The notes below the pieces were generated by a model. It was not told the DNA's origin. It made no database searches and saw nothing but the letters and a program-made list of their open reading frames with translations. Below are positions 1 to 8,598 of a DNA stretch of 64,000 nucleotides, in pieces. Every line of letters starts with the position of its first letter. Position 1 is the stretch's first letter. The translations under genes were made by a program, and so were the position numbers. Where the stretch lies: NCBI RefSeq assembly GCF_002982135.1, contig NZ_CP019981.1:372001-436000 (forward strand). Direction: 5' to 3'. This DNA comes from Pediococcus inopinatus. GTDB lineage: Bacteria; Bacillota; Bacilli; Lactobacillales; Lactobacillaceae.

Positions 1-4
1 AATT

Positions 5-30
5 AATCAGGGTAGCAATACCCTGATTTT
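5..30 (+). terminator. Hairpin with T-run just upstream of arsB
   Basis: A perfect 10-bp stem (AATCAGGGTA, loop GCAA, TACCCTGATT) is followed by TTTT. It ends 8 bases before the arsB ribosome binding site. It could terminate an upstream transcript or attenuate read-through into arsB. Confidence 0.6.
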
Positions 31-47
31 GGTAGTTGGGAGGAACC

Positions 48-1343
48 ATGCAAGTCTTTTTCGCCGTTTTTATATTTTTACTGACATTATTATTTGTTAT
101 TTGGCAACCTAAGGGACTATCAATTGGCTGGACTGCGATTGGTGGTGCCGTTCTAGCACTATTATTCCGGGTGGTCACGTTTAAAGATGTTGGCACTGTC
201 ACCGGAATCGTTTGGAACGCGACTTTATCTTTCGTCGCAATTATTTTGATCTCACTAATTTTGGATGAGATTGGTTTTTTCGAGTGGGCTGCCTTACATA
301 TGGCGCGGCTAGCTAAAGGTAATGGCGTGCGCATGTTCATTCTGATCGCCGTTTTAGGTGCAATTGTCGCCGCCTTATTTGCTAACGATGGTGCAGCGTT
401 GATTTTAACGCCGATCGTCTTGGCAATGGTCCGTGCGTTACATTTCGATGAAAAGCGGGTTTTCCCATTTATCATTGCTAGTGGCTTCATCGCTGATGCA
501 ACATCACTACCGTTAGTTGTCAGTAATCTAGTCAATATTGTATCAGCTGATTTCTTTGGTATCACATTTTCGGAGTATGCGCTACGGATGTGGCTACCGG
601 ATCTTTTTTCATTAGTTGCTAGCATCGGTATTTTGTACTTATATTTTCGTAAGGCGTTACCTAAACACTATGATGCCAGCCAAGTTGCTGAACCAAAATC
701 GGCGATCAAGGATCAACGATTATTTAAATTTTCTTGGGTCGTGCTGGCAGCGTTATTGATTGGTTACTTTAGCAGTAGCTTCCTAAATATTCCAGTTTCG
801 ATTATTGCTTTGACGATTGCCTTGATCTTTTTGCTAGTCGGTCAGCTAAGTCATCACGTCAATACCAAGGCCGTTATTAAAGGTGCACCGTGGAATATTG
901 TTTTCTTCTCAATTGGAATGTACGTGGTGGTTTATGGCCTACAAAACGTTGGCTTAACGGCATTGCTTGCGGGAATCATTGCTAAAATGGCAACTGGTGG
1001 GCGTTTTGTCGCCACCATGGGCATGGGCTATATGGCTGCGTTCTTGTCGTCGGCCATGAATAACATGCCAACTGTGATGATCAATGCTTTATCGATCAAA
1101 GGGGCGAATGTCTCTGGCTTAATGCACCAAACCTTAGTTTATGCTAATATTATTGGTTCTGATCTAGGACCAAAAATTACGCCAATCGGTTCATTAGCAA
1201 CTTTAGTTTGGCTACATGTTCTAGCGCAAAAGGACGTTAAGATTGCTTGGGGCACTTATTTTAAAATTGGTATCACGATCACGATTCCAGTTTTATTCAT
1301 TACACTATGTGGTTTATGGTTATCGTTAAGTATCTTTGGTTAA
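48..1343 (+). CDS. arsB: ArsB-type arsenite efflux permease
   Basis: This is a 431-residue polytopic membrane protein of the ArsB/NhaD ion-transporter superfamily, which expels arsenite (and antimonite) across the cytoplasmic membrane. Hydrophobic segments run throughout, and the family-typical [17 protein letters not shown] stretch lies near residues 110-126. I chose ATG 48 because GGGAGG sits 5 bases upstream; an in-frame TTG at 36 overlaps that ribosome binding site. A small broken gene, arsD and a flavoprotein follow on the same strand, which supports an arsenic-resistance role. No arsR or arsA is visible in the window; they may lie to the left. Confidence 0.9.
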   Translation: MQVFFAVFIFLLTLLFVIWQPKGLSIGWTAIGGAVLALLFRVVTFKDVGTVTGIVWNATLSFVAIILISLILDEIGFFEWAALHMARLAKGNGVRMFILIAVLGAIVAALFANDGAALILTPIVLAMVRALHFDEKRVFPFIIASGFIADATSLPLVVSNLVNIVSADFFGITFSEYALRMWLPDLFSLVASIGILYLYFRKALPKHYDASQVAEPKSAIKDQRLFKFSWVVLAALLIGYFSSSFLNIPVSIIALTIALIFLLVGQLSHHVNTKAVIKGAPWNIVFFSIGMYVVVYGLQNVGLTALLAGIIAKMATGGRFVATMGMGYMAAFLSSAMNNMPTVMINALSIKGANVSGLMHQTLVYANIIGSDLGPKITPIGSLATLVWLHVLAQKDVKIAWGTYFKIGITITIPVLFITLCGLWLSLSIFG

Positions 1344-1359
1344 GGAAGGATAGCTGATT

Positions 1360-1704
1360 ATGATGCAAACTAAATATGAGCAACAGAATTCATTGGGTAA
1401 TAGTCTAAACATAATCGATACTTTGGTGAAGCAAGTTGTAAGTGCAGAAATAGAAGCAATTTCTGCGGCGTATCTGATTCAAGCCAATCAATAAATTAAT
1501 CTGCTTGAATTAAAATATAGCCATGAACTAGTAATTCAACAGAACTTGTCTCAGGTGGAAACGGCCTTTTTGCAAATCAATTAGTTAATTCTAGATAATT
1601 TAGCGGTTAGTTATTTTCGTGACTATACTCAAGTGGAGAAAGAGTTTGATCATTTTGACCGCCTGATAGGTGAGGTAAAAGATGATCAAAATAGAGATTT
1701 TTGA
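1360..1704 (+). pseudogene. Small ars-operon gene interrupted by two in-frame stop codons
   Basis: From ATG 1360 (or 1363), behind a GGAAGGA ribosome binding site, one frame reads as a helical, Gln/Leu-rich protein of about 114 codons. It is broken by TAA at 1492-1494 and TAG at 1582-1584. Both stops are one transition away from a Gln codon (CAA, CAG). The frame runs on past both stops and finally ends at TGA 1702-1704, overlapping the first 23 bases of arsD, as coupled genes do. I do not recognise the family. The simplest reading is a gene inactivated by two nonsense mutations; a 44-residue truncated peptide could still be made. Confidence 0.5.
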
Positions 1705-2011
1705 AGCAGCAATGTGTTGCGCAACTGGTGTTTGTGGGCCAAGTGTTAACAAGAAACTTATTCAAACGACTGCAATTCAGCGTCATGTTAATGCAGACAG
1801 CAAAAACAGAATCACACGTAAAAATCTAGCACAAAACCCAGATGCCTTTGTTCATAGTCAACAAGTGCATGACTTATTAGAAAAGTATGGCGTCGCAATT
1901 TTACCAATTACTATGGTCAATGGTAAAATCGTTAAACAAAAAGATTATCCAACTTTTCAAGAGTTCTCAGACTACCTACAGCAAGATTTAAGTCGGGCAC
2001 GTGTTCATTAA
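1682..2011 (+). CDS. arsD: ArsD arsenite metallochaperone / trans-acting repressor
   Basis: This 109-residue protein carries Cys12, Cys13 and Cys18 in the motif EAAMCCATGVCGP, exactly the positions that bind As(III)/Sb(III) in the ArsD family. Family members have a thioredoxin-like fold, weakly repress ars operons, and pass arsenite to the ArsA ATPase. The additional C-terminal vicinal Cys pairs of E. coli ArsD are absent, as in many Gram-positive ArsD proteins. ATG 1682 has GAGGT 6-10 bases upstream. No arsA is present in the window, so its chaperone partner is not visible. Confidence 0.9.
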   Translation: MIKIEIFEAAMCCATGVCGPSVNKKLIQTTAIQRHVNADSKNRITRKNLAQNPDAFVHSQQVHDLLEKYGVAILPITMVNGKIVKQKDYPTFQEFSDYLQQDLSRARVH

Positions 2012-2034
2012 CCGGAGTGAAAGGAATTAATTAA

Positions 2035-3435
2035 ATGGTACGTGATGCAGAAAAATTATTGATCATCGGTGGTAGTGACGCTGGTATTTCAGCGGCCTTA
2101 AAGGCCAAAGAACTTAAACCGCAACTAAGAGTTCAAGTATTATTGGCAGATGAGTACCCTAATTTATCAATTTGTGGATTGCCCTATGCAGTTAGTGGGG
2201 AGGTACCCAATTGGCATTCATTAGCTCATCGGGATTTACAAGAATTAACGTCGACTGGCGTTGAGTTTCAAATGAATATGATTGCTAAGAAAATTGATCC
2301 GCAGCAACATGAAGTTATCGCGCATTCGTTTGCGGGTGAATTACAAATTTATCATTATGATCATTTGGTTGTAGCCACTGGAGCCAAGCCAAAATTATCT
2401 GGTATTACAGGGATAGACTTAGCGCGTACACAACAGCAGAATAGTAAAGTTCGTGTTTTGCATACGATGGCAGATTATTTTGCGCTTGAAACGAATTTGA
2501 CTACAAACAGTGTGCAAAATGTGGCTATCGTAGGCTCCGGCTATATTGGGATTGAAATGGCGGAGGCGTTGCAGAAACGTCATTTAAACGTGACTATTTT
2601 TCAACGTGGCGCAGAGATACTATCAACGGTCGATGCTGATTTAGGCCAAATCGTTCATCAAAAATTAGTTGCTAATGATGTTCAGGTTGCAACTAACTTA
2701 ACTGTTTCAGAAATTAATGAAACTGAAACTAAGGTGAAGGTTGTTGGTGTGAATGCGGATCAAAAGATAAATACTTATGATTTTGATTTGGCTTTAGTTG
2801 TGGTTGGTGTTCAGCCGAATACTGATTTATTAGTCGCAGCTGGTTCCGAAACTGGAATTGCTGGTGCCGTCAAGGTTGATCAATATATGCAAACTACGTT
2901 ACCAGATATATGGGCGGCCGGTGATTTAGTTGAAACAAAACATCATTTGTTAGGGAAGGCTTACTTACCGCTGGGCACAACGGCACACAAACAAGGGCGA
3001 ACTGCCGGGTTCAATGTTGCTGGTGTTCCACGTACCTTTAAGGGTAGCATTGGGACTCAAGTGCTAAAGGTATTTGATCTAGTAGTTGCGCGGACTGGAT
3101 TATTAGCAAAGGAGGCCATACAGGCAGATTTTGCGCCATTTACTGTAACAACCGACGTCGATGATCATAAAGCGTATTTTCCGGGTGCACATAAGATTAA
3201 GATCAGGATTACCGGTGATCAACATACCGGCCGACTTTTAGGCGTACAGGTAATTGGTTATTACGGTAGTGAAGTTGCCAAACGTTGTGATATTTTTGCA
3301 GTGGCAATTTTTAATAATATGACGGTGGCGGAAATTAGTGATTTAGATTTATCCTATTCACCACCAGTTGGCTCACCTTGGGATGCAGTACAGATTGCGA
3401 CTCAGAATTGGGAGCAACAAAGTTTGAAATATTAA
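2035..3435 (+). CDS. FAD/NAD-dependent oxidoreductase, CoA-disulfide reductase/NADH oxidase type
   Basis: The protein has 466 residues. An N-terminal FAD-binding motif (IIGGSDAGISAALKAKE, about residues 10-26) precedes the active-site Cys47 in SICGLPY, the single-cysteine signature of CoA-disulfide reductases and NADH oxidases/peroxidases. A second nucleotide-binding motif (VAIVGSGYIGIEMAEAL) starts near residue 163, and a dimerisation domain follows. No rhodanese domain is fused. Such flavoproteins are often found next to arsD in Firmicute ars operons, where a thiol-redox role is assumed. ATG 2035 lies 23 bases after the arsD stop. The exact substrate cannot be told from sequence. Confidence 0.85.
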   Translation: MVRDAEKLLIIGGSDAGISAALKAKELKPQLRVQVLLADEYPNLSICGLPYAVSGEVPNWHSLAHRDLQELTSTGVEFQMNMIAKKIDPQQHEVIAHSFAGELQIYHYDHLVVATGAKPKLSGITGIDLARTQQQNSKVRVLHTMADYFALETNLTTNSVQNVAIVGSGYIGIEMAEALQKRHLNVTIFQRGAEILSTVDADLGQIVHQKLVANDVQVATNLTVSEINETETKVKVVGVNADQKINTYDFDLALVVVGVQPNTDLLVAAGSETGIAGAVKVDQYMQTTLPDIWAAGDLVETKHHLLGKAYLPLGTTAHKQGRTAGFNVAGVPRTFKGSIGTQVLKVFDLVVARTGLLAKEAIQADFAPFTVTTDVDDHKAYFPGAHKIKIRITGDQHTGRLLGVQVIGYYGSEVAKRCDIFAVAIFNNMTVAEISDLDLSYSPPVGSPWDAVQIATQNWEQQSLKY

Positions 3436-3453
3436 TTATTTATTTAAAATATT

Positions 3454-3506
3454 CCAACATCCAGTTGAAGCTTATATTTTAAGCGTCAACTGGATGTTGG
3501 CGTTTT
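3454..3506 (+). terminator. Intrinsic terminator of the ars operon
   Basis: A perfect 15-bp stem (CCAACATCCAGTTGA at 3454-3468, TCAACTGGATGTTGG at 3486-3500) is followed by CGTTTT. It starts 19 bases after the flavoprotein stop codon. Confidence 0.85.
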
Positions 3507-3564
3507 ATAACCTAGTTATTTTTGTGATGGAGTTTCAATTACTAATATTAAGTGTAAAATATGG

Positions 3565-3602
3565 TTCACCATTAAACTATTACATGATATAATGTAATAG
3601 TT
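3565..3602 (+). promoter_or_regulatory. cad promoter with overlapping ArsR/CadC-type operator
   Basis: A perfect inverted repeat, AACTATTACAT (3575-3585) and ATGTAATAGTT (3592-3602) with a 6-base spacer, overlaps a consensus -10 TATAAT (3588-3593). A weak -35 TTCACC lies at 3565-3570 with a 17-bp spacer. The layout suits repression by the ArsR-family protein encoded 36 bases downstream. Confidence 0.8.
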
Positions 3603-3637
3603 GGTCGTCACATAATTGTATTACAAGGAGGATACGC

Positions 3638-3994
3638 ATGATAAAAGTAGACTGTTGTCCGGATAAACCAGAATTAGCTAGCCGTGATTTACTGAGTGAA
3701 GAGAACGCAAGTGAGATCATCTTACTTTTTAAAGTTCTATCCAATGATACAAGATTAAGAATTTTACATTGTTTAACGCGCGAGCCTAAAATATCAGTTG
3801 GCAAGATTGCGGCTAGGCTTAATATGAAAACTGCAGCTATTTCTAACCAGTTGCAGCGATTAGTTGATCAAAAAATTGTGAAAACTGAACGTGATGGAAA
3901 TTTCATCAACTATGAAATTATTGATGAATGTACTGCTATTCTATTAGAACGTGCTTGGTGTTTAGCAGAAGACACAGGTAAAATTACGGGTTAA
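3638..3994 (+). CDS. ArsR/SmtB-family metal-sensing repressor (CadC-like)
   Basis: This 118-residue winged-helix protein is of the ArsR/SmtB family. The recognition-helix region reads ISVGKIAARLNMKTAAISNQL. It has an N-terminal Cys pair (Cys6, Cys7, in VDCCPD) and a second pair near the C terminus (Cys98 and Cys108). The classical CadC alpha-3 motif ELCVCD is missing, so the metal site must differ from that of S. aureus CadC. It is followed after 25 bases by cadD and preceded by a perfect palindrome over its own promoter, so derepression by Cd(II) or a similar soft metal is the likely mode. AAGGAGG precedes ATG 3638. Confidence 0.85.
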   Translation: MIKVDCCPDKPELASRDLLSEENASEIILLFKVLSNDTRLRILHCLTREPKISVGKIAARLNMKTAAISNQLQRLVDQKIVKTERDGNFINYEIIDECTAILLERAWCLAEDTGKITG

Positions 3995-4019
3995 TAAATA
4001 TGTGAAATGGGATGTTGCT

Positions 4020-4634
4020 ATGATTAAAACCATTATAACTGGTATTGTGCTATACGCCTCCACCGCGATTGATTTATTAGTTATTCTGATGTTATTATTT
4101 TCAAAATATCGGTCAACAAAACATAAGCAACAAATTTATATTGGTCAATTTTTAGGTTCATACACATTGATAGCAATCAGTCTTTTTTTTGCGTTAGTAC
4201 TTCACTATGTGCCTGCTAAGTGGATTCTTGGATTTTTAGGTTTAATACCGATTGGCTTTGGGATTAAATATATCCTGAGTGACGAAGATGAAGCCGCTGA
4301 GGTTGATGAAAAAATCGAACAGCGAAAAGACAAAAATTTGATCGCAACGGTTGCTTTAATCACCGTTGCATCTTGTGGCTCTGATAACATTGGACTTTTT
4401 GTGCCTTACTTTGTATCGTTAACAATCGAACAACTAATAACGACGTTTATTGTTTTTACATTCTGTATCTTCATACTTGTCTATTTGGGTGATAAATTTT
4501 CGCGTGTGAAGATTGTTAAGAAATTGTTAGATAAATTTGGTAATTGGATTATGGCAATTATTTATATTGGATTAGGCATGATGATTATTTTAGAGAGTGA
4601 CACAATTTCACATCTTATTAAAATACTTTTTTGA
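4020..4634 (+). CDS. cadD: CadD-family cadmium resistance transporter
   Basis: The protein has 204 residues and several membrane segments, starting MIKTIITGIVLYASTAIDLL, typical of the CadD family of Cd(II) exporters from Gram-positive plasmids and transposons. A charged cytoplasmic loop (DEDEAAEVDEKIEQRKDK) lies in the middle. I prefer ATG 4020 to the in-frame GTG 4002 because family members begin at MI(K/Q)T. The upstream ribosome binding site is weak. It is co-transcribed with the ArsR-family regulator. Confidence 0.88.
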   Translation: MIKTIITGIVLYASTAIDLLVILMLLFSKYRSTKHKQQIYIGQFLGSYTLIAISLFFALVLHYVPAKWILGFLGLIPIGFGIKYILSDEDEAAEVDEKIEQRKDKNLIATVALITVASCGSDNIGLFVPYFVSLTIEQLITTFIVFTFCIFILVYLGDKFSRVKIVKKLLDKFGNWIMAIIYIGLGMMIILESDTISHLIKILF

Positions 4635-5241
4635 AAAAATAGGATATCTTTTTTGTTTATATAGAGGTGTTATAGTGGCATCAGAGAATTGGTTACTTGC
4701 AAAAAAATTGTTTCGAATTACGGGTGTGGATTTGAAACATATTATAATATGAAAGTGAACGACGATCTTAGCTTAGCGTGATATTCTACGTAAAACTGAG
4801 ACTTTTTGTTATTTAGGGGGCGGTAGGAGAAACATTTTGTTTTGTCTGGATTGATGGCGTACACGAGACAATTTTAGTTTTGACCATACAAGAAAGCTGT
4901 TATCACGAAAGAAGAGACAATTATGGTCAGAATTAAATAAGGAACGATATTATTGGTGATTAAAAACTTAGTTTGATGACTAATACTGATCCAACTACAT
5001 TATCAGATATGAATACAAGTAGTTTCATGATAGACACTATGTTTCAACGACTTTTGAAAGAAGGTTCAGAGCTTTCTAACAATTTCATGGATGTCCCAGA
5101 TTTAAAAGCGGATACGAGTCGTATGTTATTCAGTGTGAAAAAATGAAAACAGCTGTTTGTCCAGATTAGTGGTTCAAAACAGTAATTCTGTTCGTTGCGC
5201 ATACAAAAAAGATCCGTTGACTCCGCTACACAAGAATAATT
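4635..5241. other. About 600 bases without a convincing gene
   Basis: A+T-rich sequence with only short frames: a 25-codon GTG frame at 4674 behind AGAGGTG, and a 56-codon ATG frame at 4976-5146 on the plus strand that contains DVPDLKADTSRMLFSVKK. Neither is recognisable. The second may be the end of a decayed gene, because broken frames continue after its stop. Confidence 0.5.
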
Positions 5242-5275
5242 AAAAAAGCAAATTAATCGAAAAAAAGATTAATTT
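5242..5275 (-). terminator. Terminator downstream of the Orf8-like gene
   Basis: On the minus strand a 9-bp stem (AAATTAATC / GATTAATTT, arms at 5250-5258 and 5267-5275) is followed by GCTTTTTT. It lies 12 bases past the stop of the 5287 gene. Confidence 0.7.
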
Positions 5276-5286
5276 ACTTTCAGTGA

Positions 5287-5487
5287 TTACTCTAGATAGC
5301 GTTCTAAATTGAATTTATGAACAGTGTGGATAAAGTGTTCGTTTAATATTTGGTAACGATCCTCGTCAAAATATGAATGGCCCCAAGTAGTGATGTTGAT
5401 AATTAATGGCTGAAATTCTTTAATAAGCTTTGCCATGGCAATTGGATCACCTTGTTGAGCTGCACAAATCGTTTCGGTATAATTCAT
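5287..5487 (-). CDS. Orf8-like helix-turn-helix protein of conjugative elements
   Basis: This 66-residue protein resembles the small helix-turn-helix conjugative-transposon domain proteins (Tn916 Orf8, about 76 residues): TICAAQQGDPIAMAKLI, then FQPLII and FNLERYLE near the end. ATG 5487 has GAGGAG upstream. It follows the sigma-like gene at 5566 on the same strand with 78 bases between them, the same order as orf7-orf8 in Tn916. The role is probably regulation of element transfer. The assignment rests on domain pattern and neighbourhood. Confidence 0.7.
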   Translation of the reverse strand: MNYTETICAAQQGDPIAMAKLIKEFQPLIINITTWGHSYFDEDRYQILNEHFIHTVHKFNLERYLE

Positions 5488-5565
5488 CGCTATTCTCCTC
5501 GTAAAGTTAGATTTGGGTCGTCTAATTCTTATGGAGGAGGGGGTGAACGAATCTTGATGACTAAA

Positions 5566-5958
5566 TTAGTCGAAGAAAGTAGCAGCAATTTTGCTTAAGA
5601 CCTTGCGATGCTGTTTAGAAATCGCTTGACTACTAACGTGCAAGATTTGTCCGATAGCTTTATCCGAAAGCTGCTCAACATATTTATAATAGAGTAATTT
5701 CTTTTGTGGATCGGTCAATCTGGCTATTGAAATAACCAGCCTTTCATTGATGAAATACTCTTCAAGGTGTGCTGCTTGTTCCGCTTTAATTAATTTAACG
5801 CCCGGTAGCATCTCATCAATCAGGTATTCCAGCGTTTCCTCATTTAGTGGAACTTCAGGAACTTTGTGCTGCTCCTCCACATAAAGTGAGCGAGTCTTGT
5901 TTACCAGTGATAGCTTGGCATAATGCGAAAATGCTTGTTTGACATCTTGATCAGACAT
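5566..5958 (-). CDS. Orf7-like sigma-70 region-4 regulator of conjugative elements
   Basis: This 130-residue protein has a C-terminal sigma region-4/HTH segment (LTDPQKKLLYYKYVEQLSD, then KAIGQILHVSSQAISKQHRK), as in the sigma-like Orf7 of Tn916 (about 140 residues). I chose ATG 5958, which has AAAGGAGG 7 bases upstream, over the TTG 21 bases further out that overlaps it. It probably activates transcription of the conjugative element together with the Orf8-like protein. There is no region-2 sigma domain, so it is not a complete sigma factor. Confidence 0.75.
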   Translation of the reverse strand: MSDQDVKQAFSHYAKLSLVNKTRSLYVEEQHKVPEVPLNEETLEYLIDEMLPGVKLIKAEQAAHLEEYFINERLVISIARLTDPQKKLLYYKYVEQLSDKAIGQILHVSSQAISKQHRKVLSKIAATFFD

Positions 5959-5979
5959 AACAAATCCTCCTTTTACCAA

Positions 5980-6288
5980 ACAAATACTAAAAATTGTTGC
6001 AAAATGAAACCGTTTTATAAACTTGTATAAATAGATTATAAAATAAAGTCAGTCAATAATCTCAATAAATATTTTAGTTTGTCGAGGAAGTAAAAAAAAT
6101 AAGTTCTAGGTGCATGTTTGTGACAAATTGTAAATAATCATTTTTGTGTTGGATAGTTCTGTTGCTTTATTTCAATTGATTAAATATAGGTGTTCAGGAA
6201 AAGACTTCATTAAAAATATTTGTATGAATAGGTTTCAATACAATAAGTTCATTGATTTAAAAAAAGTTGAACTAAAATGCTAAACCAA
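5980..6288. other. A+T-rich intergenic stretch
   Basis: It holds the upstream region of the minus-strand sigma-like gene. I see no gene, no convincing promoter with proper spacing and no stable hairpin. Confidence 0.4.
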
Positions 6289-7631
6289 CAAATTAACGAG
6301 TGTTTAAATAATTATGTGTAAATGAATTATTGGGAATTGAAAAAGGGAAGCCTCTCCCTTATGATAGTTAGCGTCTAAACAAACATCACAGGAGGCTTCC
6401 CCATGAATCAGTTTACCAAAGAAATTGTCACAGCACTAGCTCAGAATCAAGATTTAGACCTCATTTTTAAAGATCACCTAGAAATTGCCGTTAATGAATT
6501 ACTTCAAAATGAGCTTTCCGCCTTTTTAGGCTATGAACGCTATGATAGAGCTGGATTTAACTCTGGTAATTCACGCAATGGCAACTACTTAAGAACCTTC
6601 AAAACTAAATATGGCGAGTTGAATCTCACGGTTCCACGTGATCGTAATGGCGAATTTATTAACCACACCTTACCTGCTTATCAGCGCCAAACAGACCAAC
6701 TGGAACAGACGGTCATCCAGCTTTATCAAAAAGGCATTACTACCCATGAAATCTCCGATCTCATGGAAAAAATGTATGGTGCTTATTACACACCGCAAAC
6801 AGTTTCTAACTTAACTAAAGTCGTTAATGAACAAGTTGAAGCTTTCAAAAGTAGAACATTGTCAGAAAAATATGCGGTTATCTATCTGGATGCCACTTAT
6901 CTGCCGTTAAGACGCGACACCGTCGCAAAAGAAGCAGTCCACATTGCGATCGGTATACAGCCTAATGGGCATAAAGAAGTCTTATCATACAAAATAGCGC
7001 CTACTGAATCTGGTGCAATTTGGACAGAGGTATTGGCTGATCTGAAACAACGAGGGGTGCAACAGAATTTACTTTTTGTGGCCGATGGCTTAGTTGGATT
7101 GGCGTCTGCGGTTGGCAAATATTACCCCGAAGCCGTTATTCAACAATGTCTCGTTCATGTAAGTCGTAATATCTCGCATCGTATTCGTGTGAAAGACCGT
7201 AAAGAAGTCTTAGGTGATTTTAAATTAATCCATCAATCATCTGATAAACAGGCGGCAGAGCACAGCCTAGCTAACTTTATCAATCGCTGGCGCAAACGAT
7301 ATCCTAAAGTTACCCAAGGGTTATTAGAAAATCAGAAATTATTGACGTGTTTTGATTTCCCAGCAGCTATTCGGGCTAGTATTTACAGCACAAACCTAAT
7401 TGAATCATTTAATAAAAAATTCAAGCGGCAGACTAAAAAACGTGAACAGTTTCCAAATGAGGAATCCTTAGAAAGAACCTTGATGACGGTTATTCTGGAT
7501 TACAATGACAAGTTTGATCAGCGGGTGCATAAGGGATTCAACATGGTTGAAGACACATTAGAATCTATGTTTTAAAAAAAGGACGAGAGGCTTTTCTATT
7601 TACACATAAAATTTGACACTCTCAAATTAAC
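6289..7631 (+). mobile_element. IS256-family insertion sequence with 9-bp target duplication
   Basis: The element occupies about 6298-7622. Its ends are imperfect inverted repeats sharing GAGTGT and ATGTGTAAAT. The direct repeat CAAATTAAC flanks it at 6289-6297 and 7623-7631, matching the 8-9-bp duplications of this family. The intact duplication points to a simple, fairly recent insertion. It lies between the Orf7-like gene and the membrane-protein gene at 7679, probably displacing upstream sequence of the latter. Confidence 0.88.
6403..7575 (+). CDS. IS256-family transposase
   Basis: The 390-residue mutator-type transposase is full length for the family. DDE residues are visible in YLDATYLPL, FVADGLVGL and STNLIESFNKKFKR. 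ATG 6403 has CAGGAGG upstream. It occupies almost the whole element and appears intact. Confidence 0.95.
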   Translation: MNQFTKEIVTALAQNQDLDLIFKDHLEIAVNELLQNELSAFLGYERYDRAGFNSGNSRNGNYLRTFKTKYGELNLTVPRDRNGEFINHTLPAYQRQTDQLEQTVIQLYQKGITTHEISDLMEKMYGAYYTPQTVSNLTKVVNEQVEAFKSRTLSEKYAVIYLDATYLPLRRDTVAKEAVHIAIGIQPNGHKEVLSYKIAPTESGAIWTEVLADLKQRGVQQNLLFVADGLVGLASAVGKYYPEAVIQQCLVHVSRNISHRIRVKDRKEVLGDFKLIHQSSDKQAAEHSLANFINRWRKRYPKVTQGLLENQKLLTCFDFPAAIRASIYSTNLIESFNKKFKRQTKKREQFPNEESLERTLMTVILDYNDKFDQRVHKGFNMVEDTLESMF

Positions 7632-7678
7632 TCCATAAATACAATCTACAATGAATATAGAAAGTGAGGTTTTTAATT

Positions 7679-8149
7679 TTGATTATTATAGCATTAATGG
7701 TTTTAGCGCTTATATCATTGGCTGTGTTTCATGTATGGCAAGAATCACGACTTTTATGGAAATCCAATTATATGGTAACTGTTGCTATAAGTAATATTTT
7801 ATTTTTAGTTCTTGCTTTTATTATGTGGATTCCGGCTAGAAATAATATTTTGCTCAGTGCATTGTTGGCCATTTTAATACTTCTTGGACTTATGTCGGGG
7901 GTTAGTGGCGTCGCTAAGGATGGATTTATGATATCGGGTCTGTTGCCAACTTTAATTGACTTTAAGGACATTCAACAAATAAGTATGATGAACAAACAAA
8001 TTGCACCCGATAAAACAGTTTTAGTGATCACGGGTCAGTCAAAACGGAACAAACGGTTTAGTTTTATCTTCAAAAGTAATTCAGTTGAAGTACAGAACTT
8101 TGTCAATAAACACATTGCTGATCATGCTTCTGTTCAGAGTCATGAATAA
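7679..8149 (+). CDS. Small membrane protein of unknown function ahead of copY1
   Basis: The protein has about 156 residues from TTG 7679, which has AAAGTGAGG 9 bases upstream; an in-frame GTG at 7664 lies inside that site. There are three or four hydrophobic segments in the first 90 residues, then a soluble tail (DFKDIQQISM to FVNKHIADHA) resembling the PH-like tail of small bacterial membrane proteins. No catalytic motif is seen. It ends 19 bases before the first cop box, so it is probably transcribed separately from the copper operon. Confidence 0.55.
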   Translation: MIIIALMVLALISLAVFHVWQESRLLWKSNYMVTVAISNILFLVLAFIMWIPARNNILLSALLAILILLGLMSGVSGVAKDGFMISGLLPTLIDFKDIQQISMMNKQIAPDKTVLVITGQSKRNKRFSFIFKSNSVEVQNFVNKHIADHASVQSHE

Positions 8150-8168
8150 TTTTTTTTGCGTTTTCGTT

Positions 8169-8204
8169 TACAAATGTAATCATAAATGCTATGTTACAGA
8201 TGTA
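8169..8204 (+). promoter_or_regulatory. Tandem cop boxes upstream of copY1
   Basis: Two exact matches to the CopY operator TACANNTGTA occur: TACAAATGTA at 8169-8178 and TACAGATGTA at 8195-8204. They lie 15-50 bases before the copY1 coding region. CopY-family repressors bind this sequence and release it when Cu(I) is high. Confidence 0.88.
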
Positions 8205-8217
8205 GTCATCAGTAGAG

Positions 8218-8598
8218 GTGATGGTTTTGTTAAATCGCGAAGTTTGTTGTGTGACCAATGCTGAATATGAAGTCCTGCGAATTATTTGGCACTATCCGGG
8301 AATTTCAACCAAAGATATTTGTAAGGAAATAAAAAAGCGAAAGAATTGGCAACTTAGTACTATAAAGACATTATTATTACGACTTGAAAATAAGACTTTG
8401 ATTGTTAAGAATACCTACTATCATCAGGCTCATTATTATGCCCAATATAGTGAATCAATAGTCGTCTCTGCCTTTATCAAAAGGTTGCTTTCTAGGCGAG
8501 AAACCTTGTCACAAGAAGAATTCTTAGAACTTGTGGAAAATAATCTCCAAAATAACTCCAGTGACATTGGTGGGCTGAAAATAAATGAAAAAACTTAA
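8218..8598 (+). CDS. copY: CopY/BlaI-family copper-responsive repressor (first copy)
   Basis: This 126-residue BlaI/MecI/CopY winged-helix protein contains TNAEYEVLRIIWHYP and STIKTLLLRLENK. The start is uncertain; ATG 8221 or TTG 8227 are close alternatives to 8218. Unlike enterococcal CopY, it lacks the C-terminal CxCxxxxCxC metal hook; its cysteines are an N-terminal pair and one in the DNA-binding domain. Two consensus cop boxes lie just upstream. Its 3' end overlaps the HMA-protein gene, so it is the first gene of a copper operon. Confidence 0.85.
   Translation: MMVLLNREVCCVTNAEYEVLRIIWHYPGISTKDICKEIKKRKNWQLSTIKTLLLRLENKTLIVKNTYYHQAHYYAQYSESIVVSAFIKRLLSRRETLSQEEFLELVENNLQNNSSDIGGLKINEKT

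Noticed and set aside
4976..5146. 56-codon ORF after cadD
   Set aside because: No recognisable family, no good ribosome binding site and broken frames follow it; mentioned only as part of the intergenic stretch.
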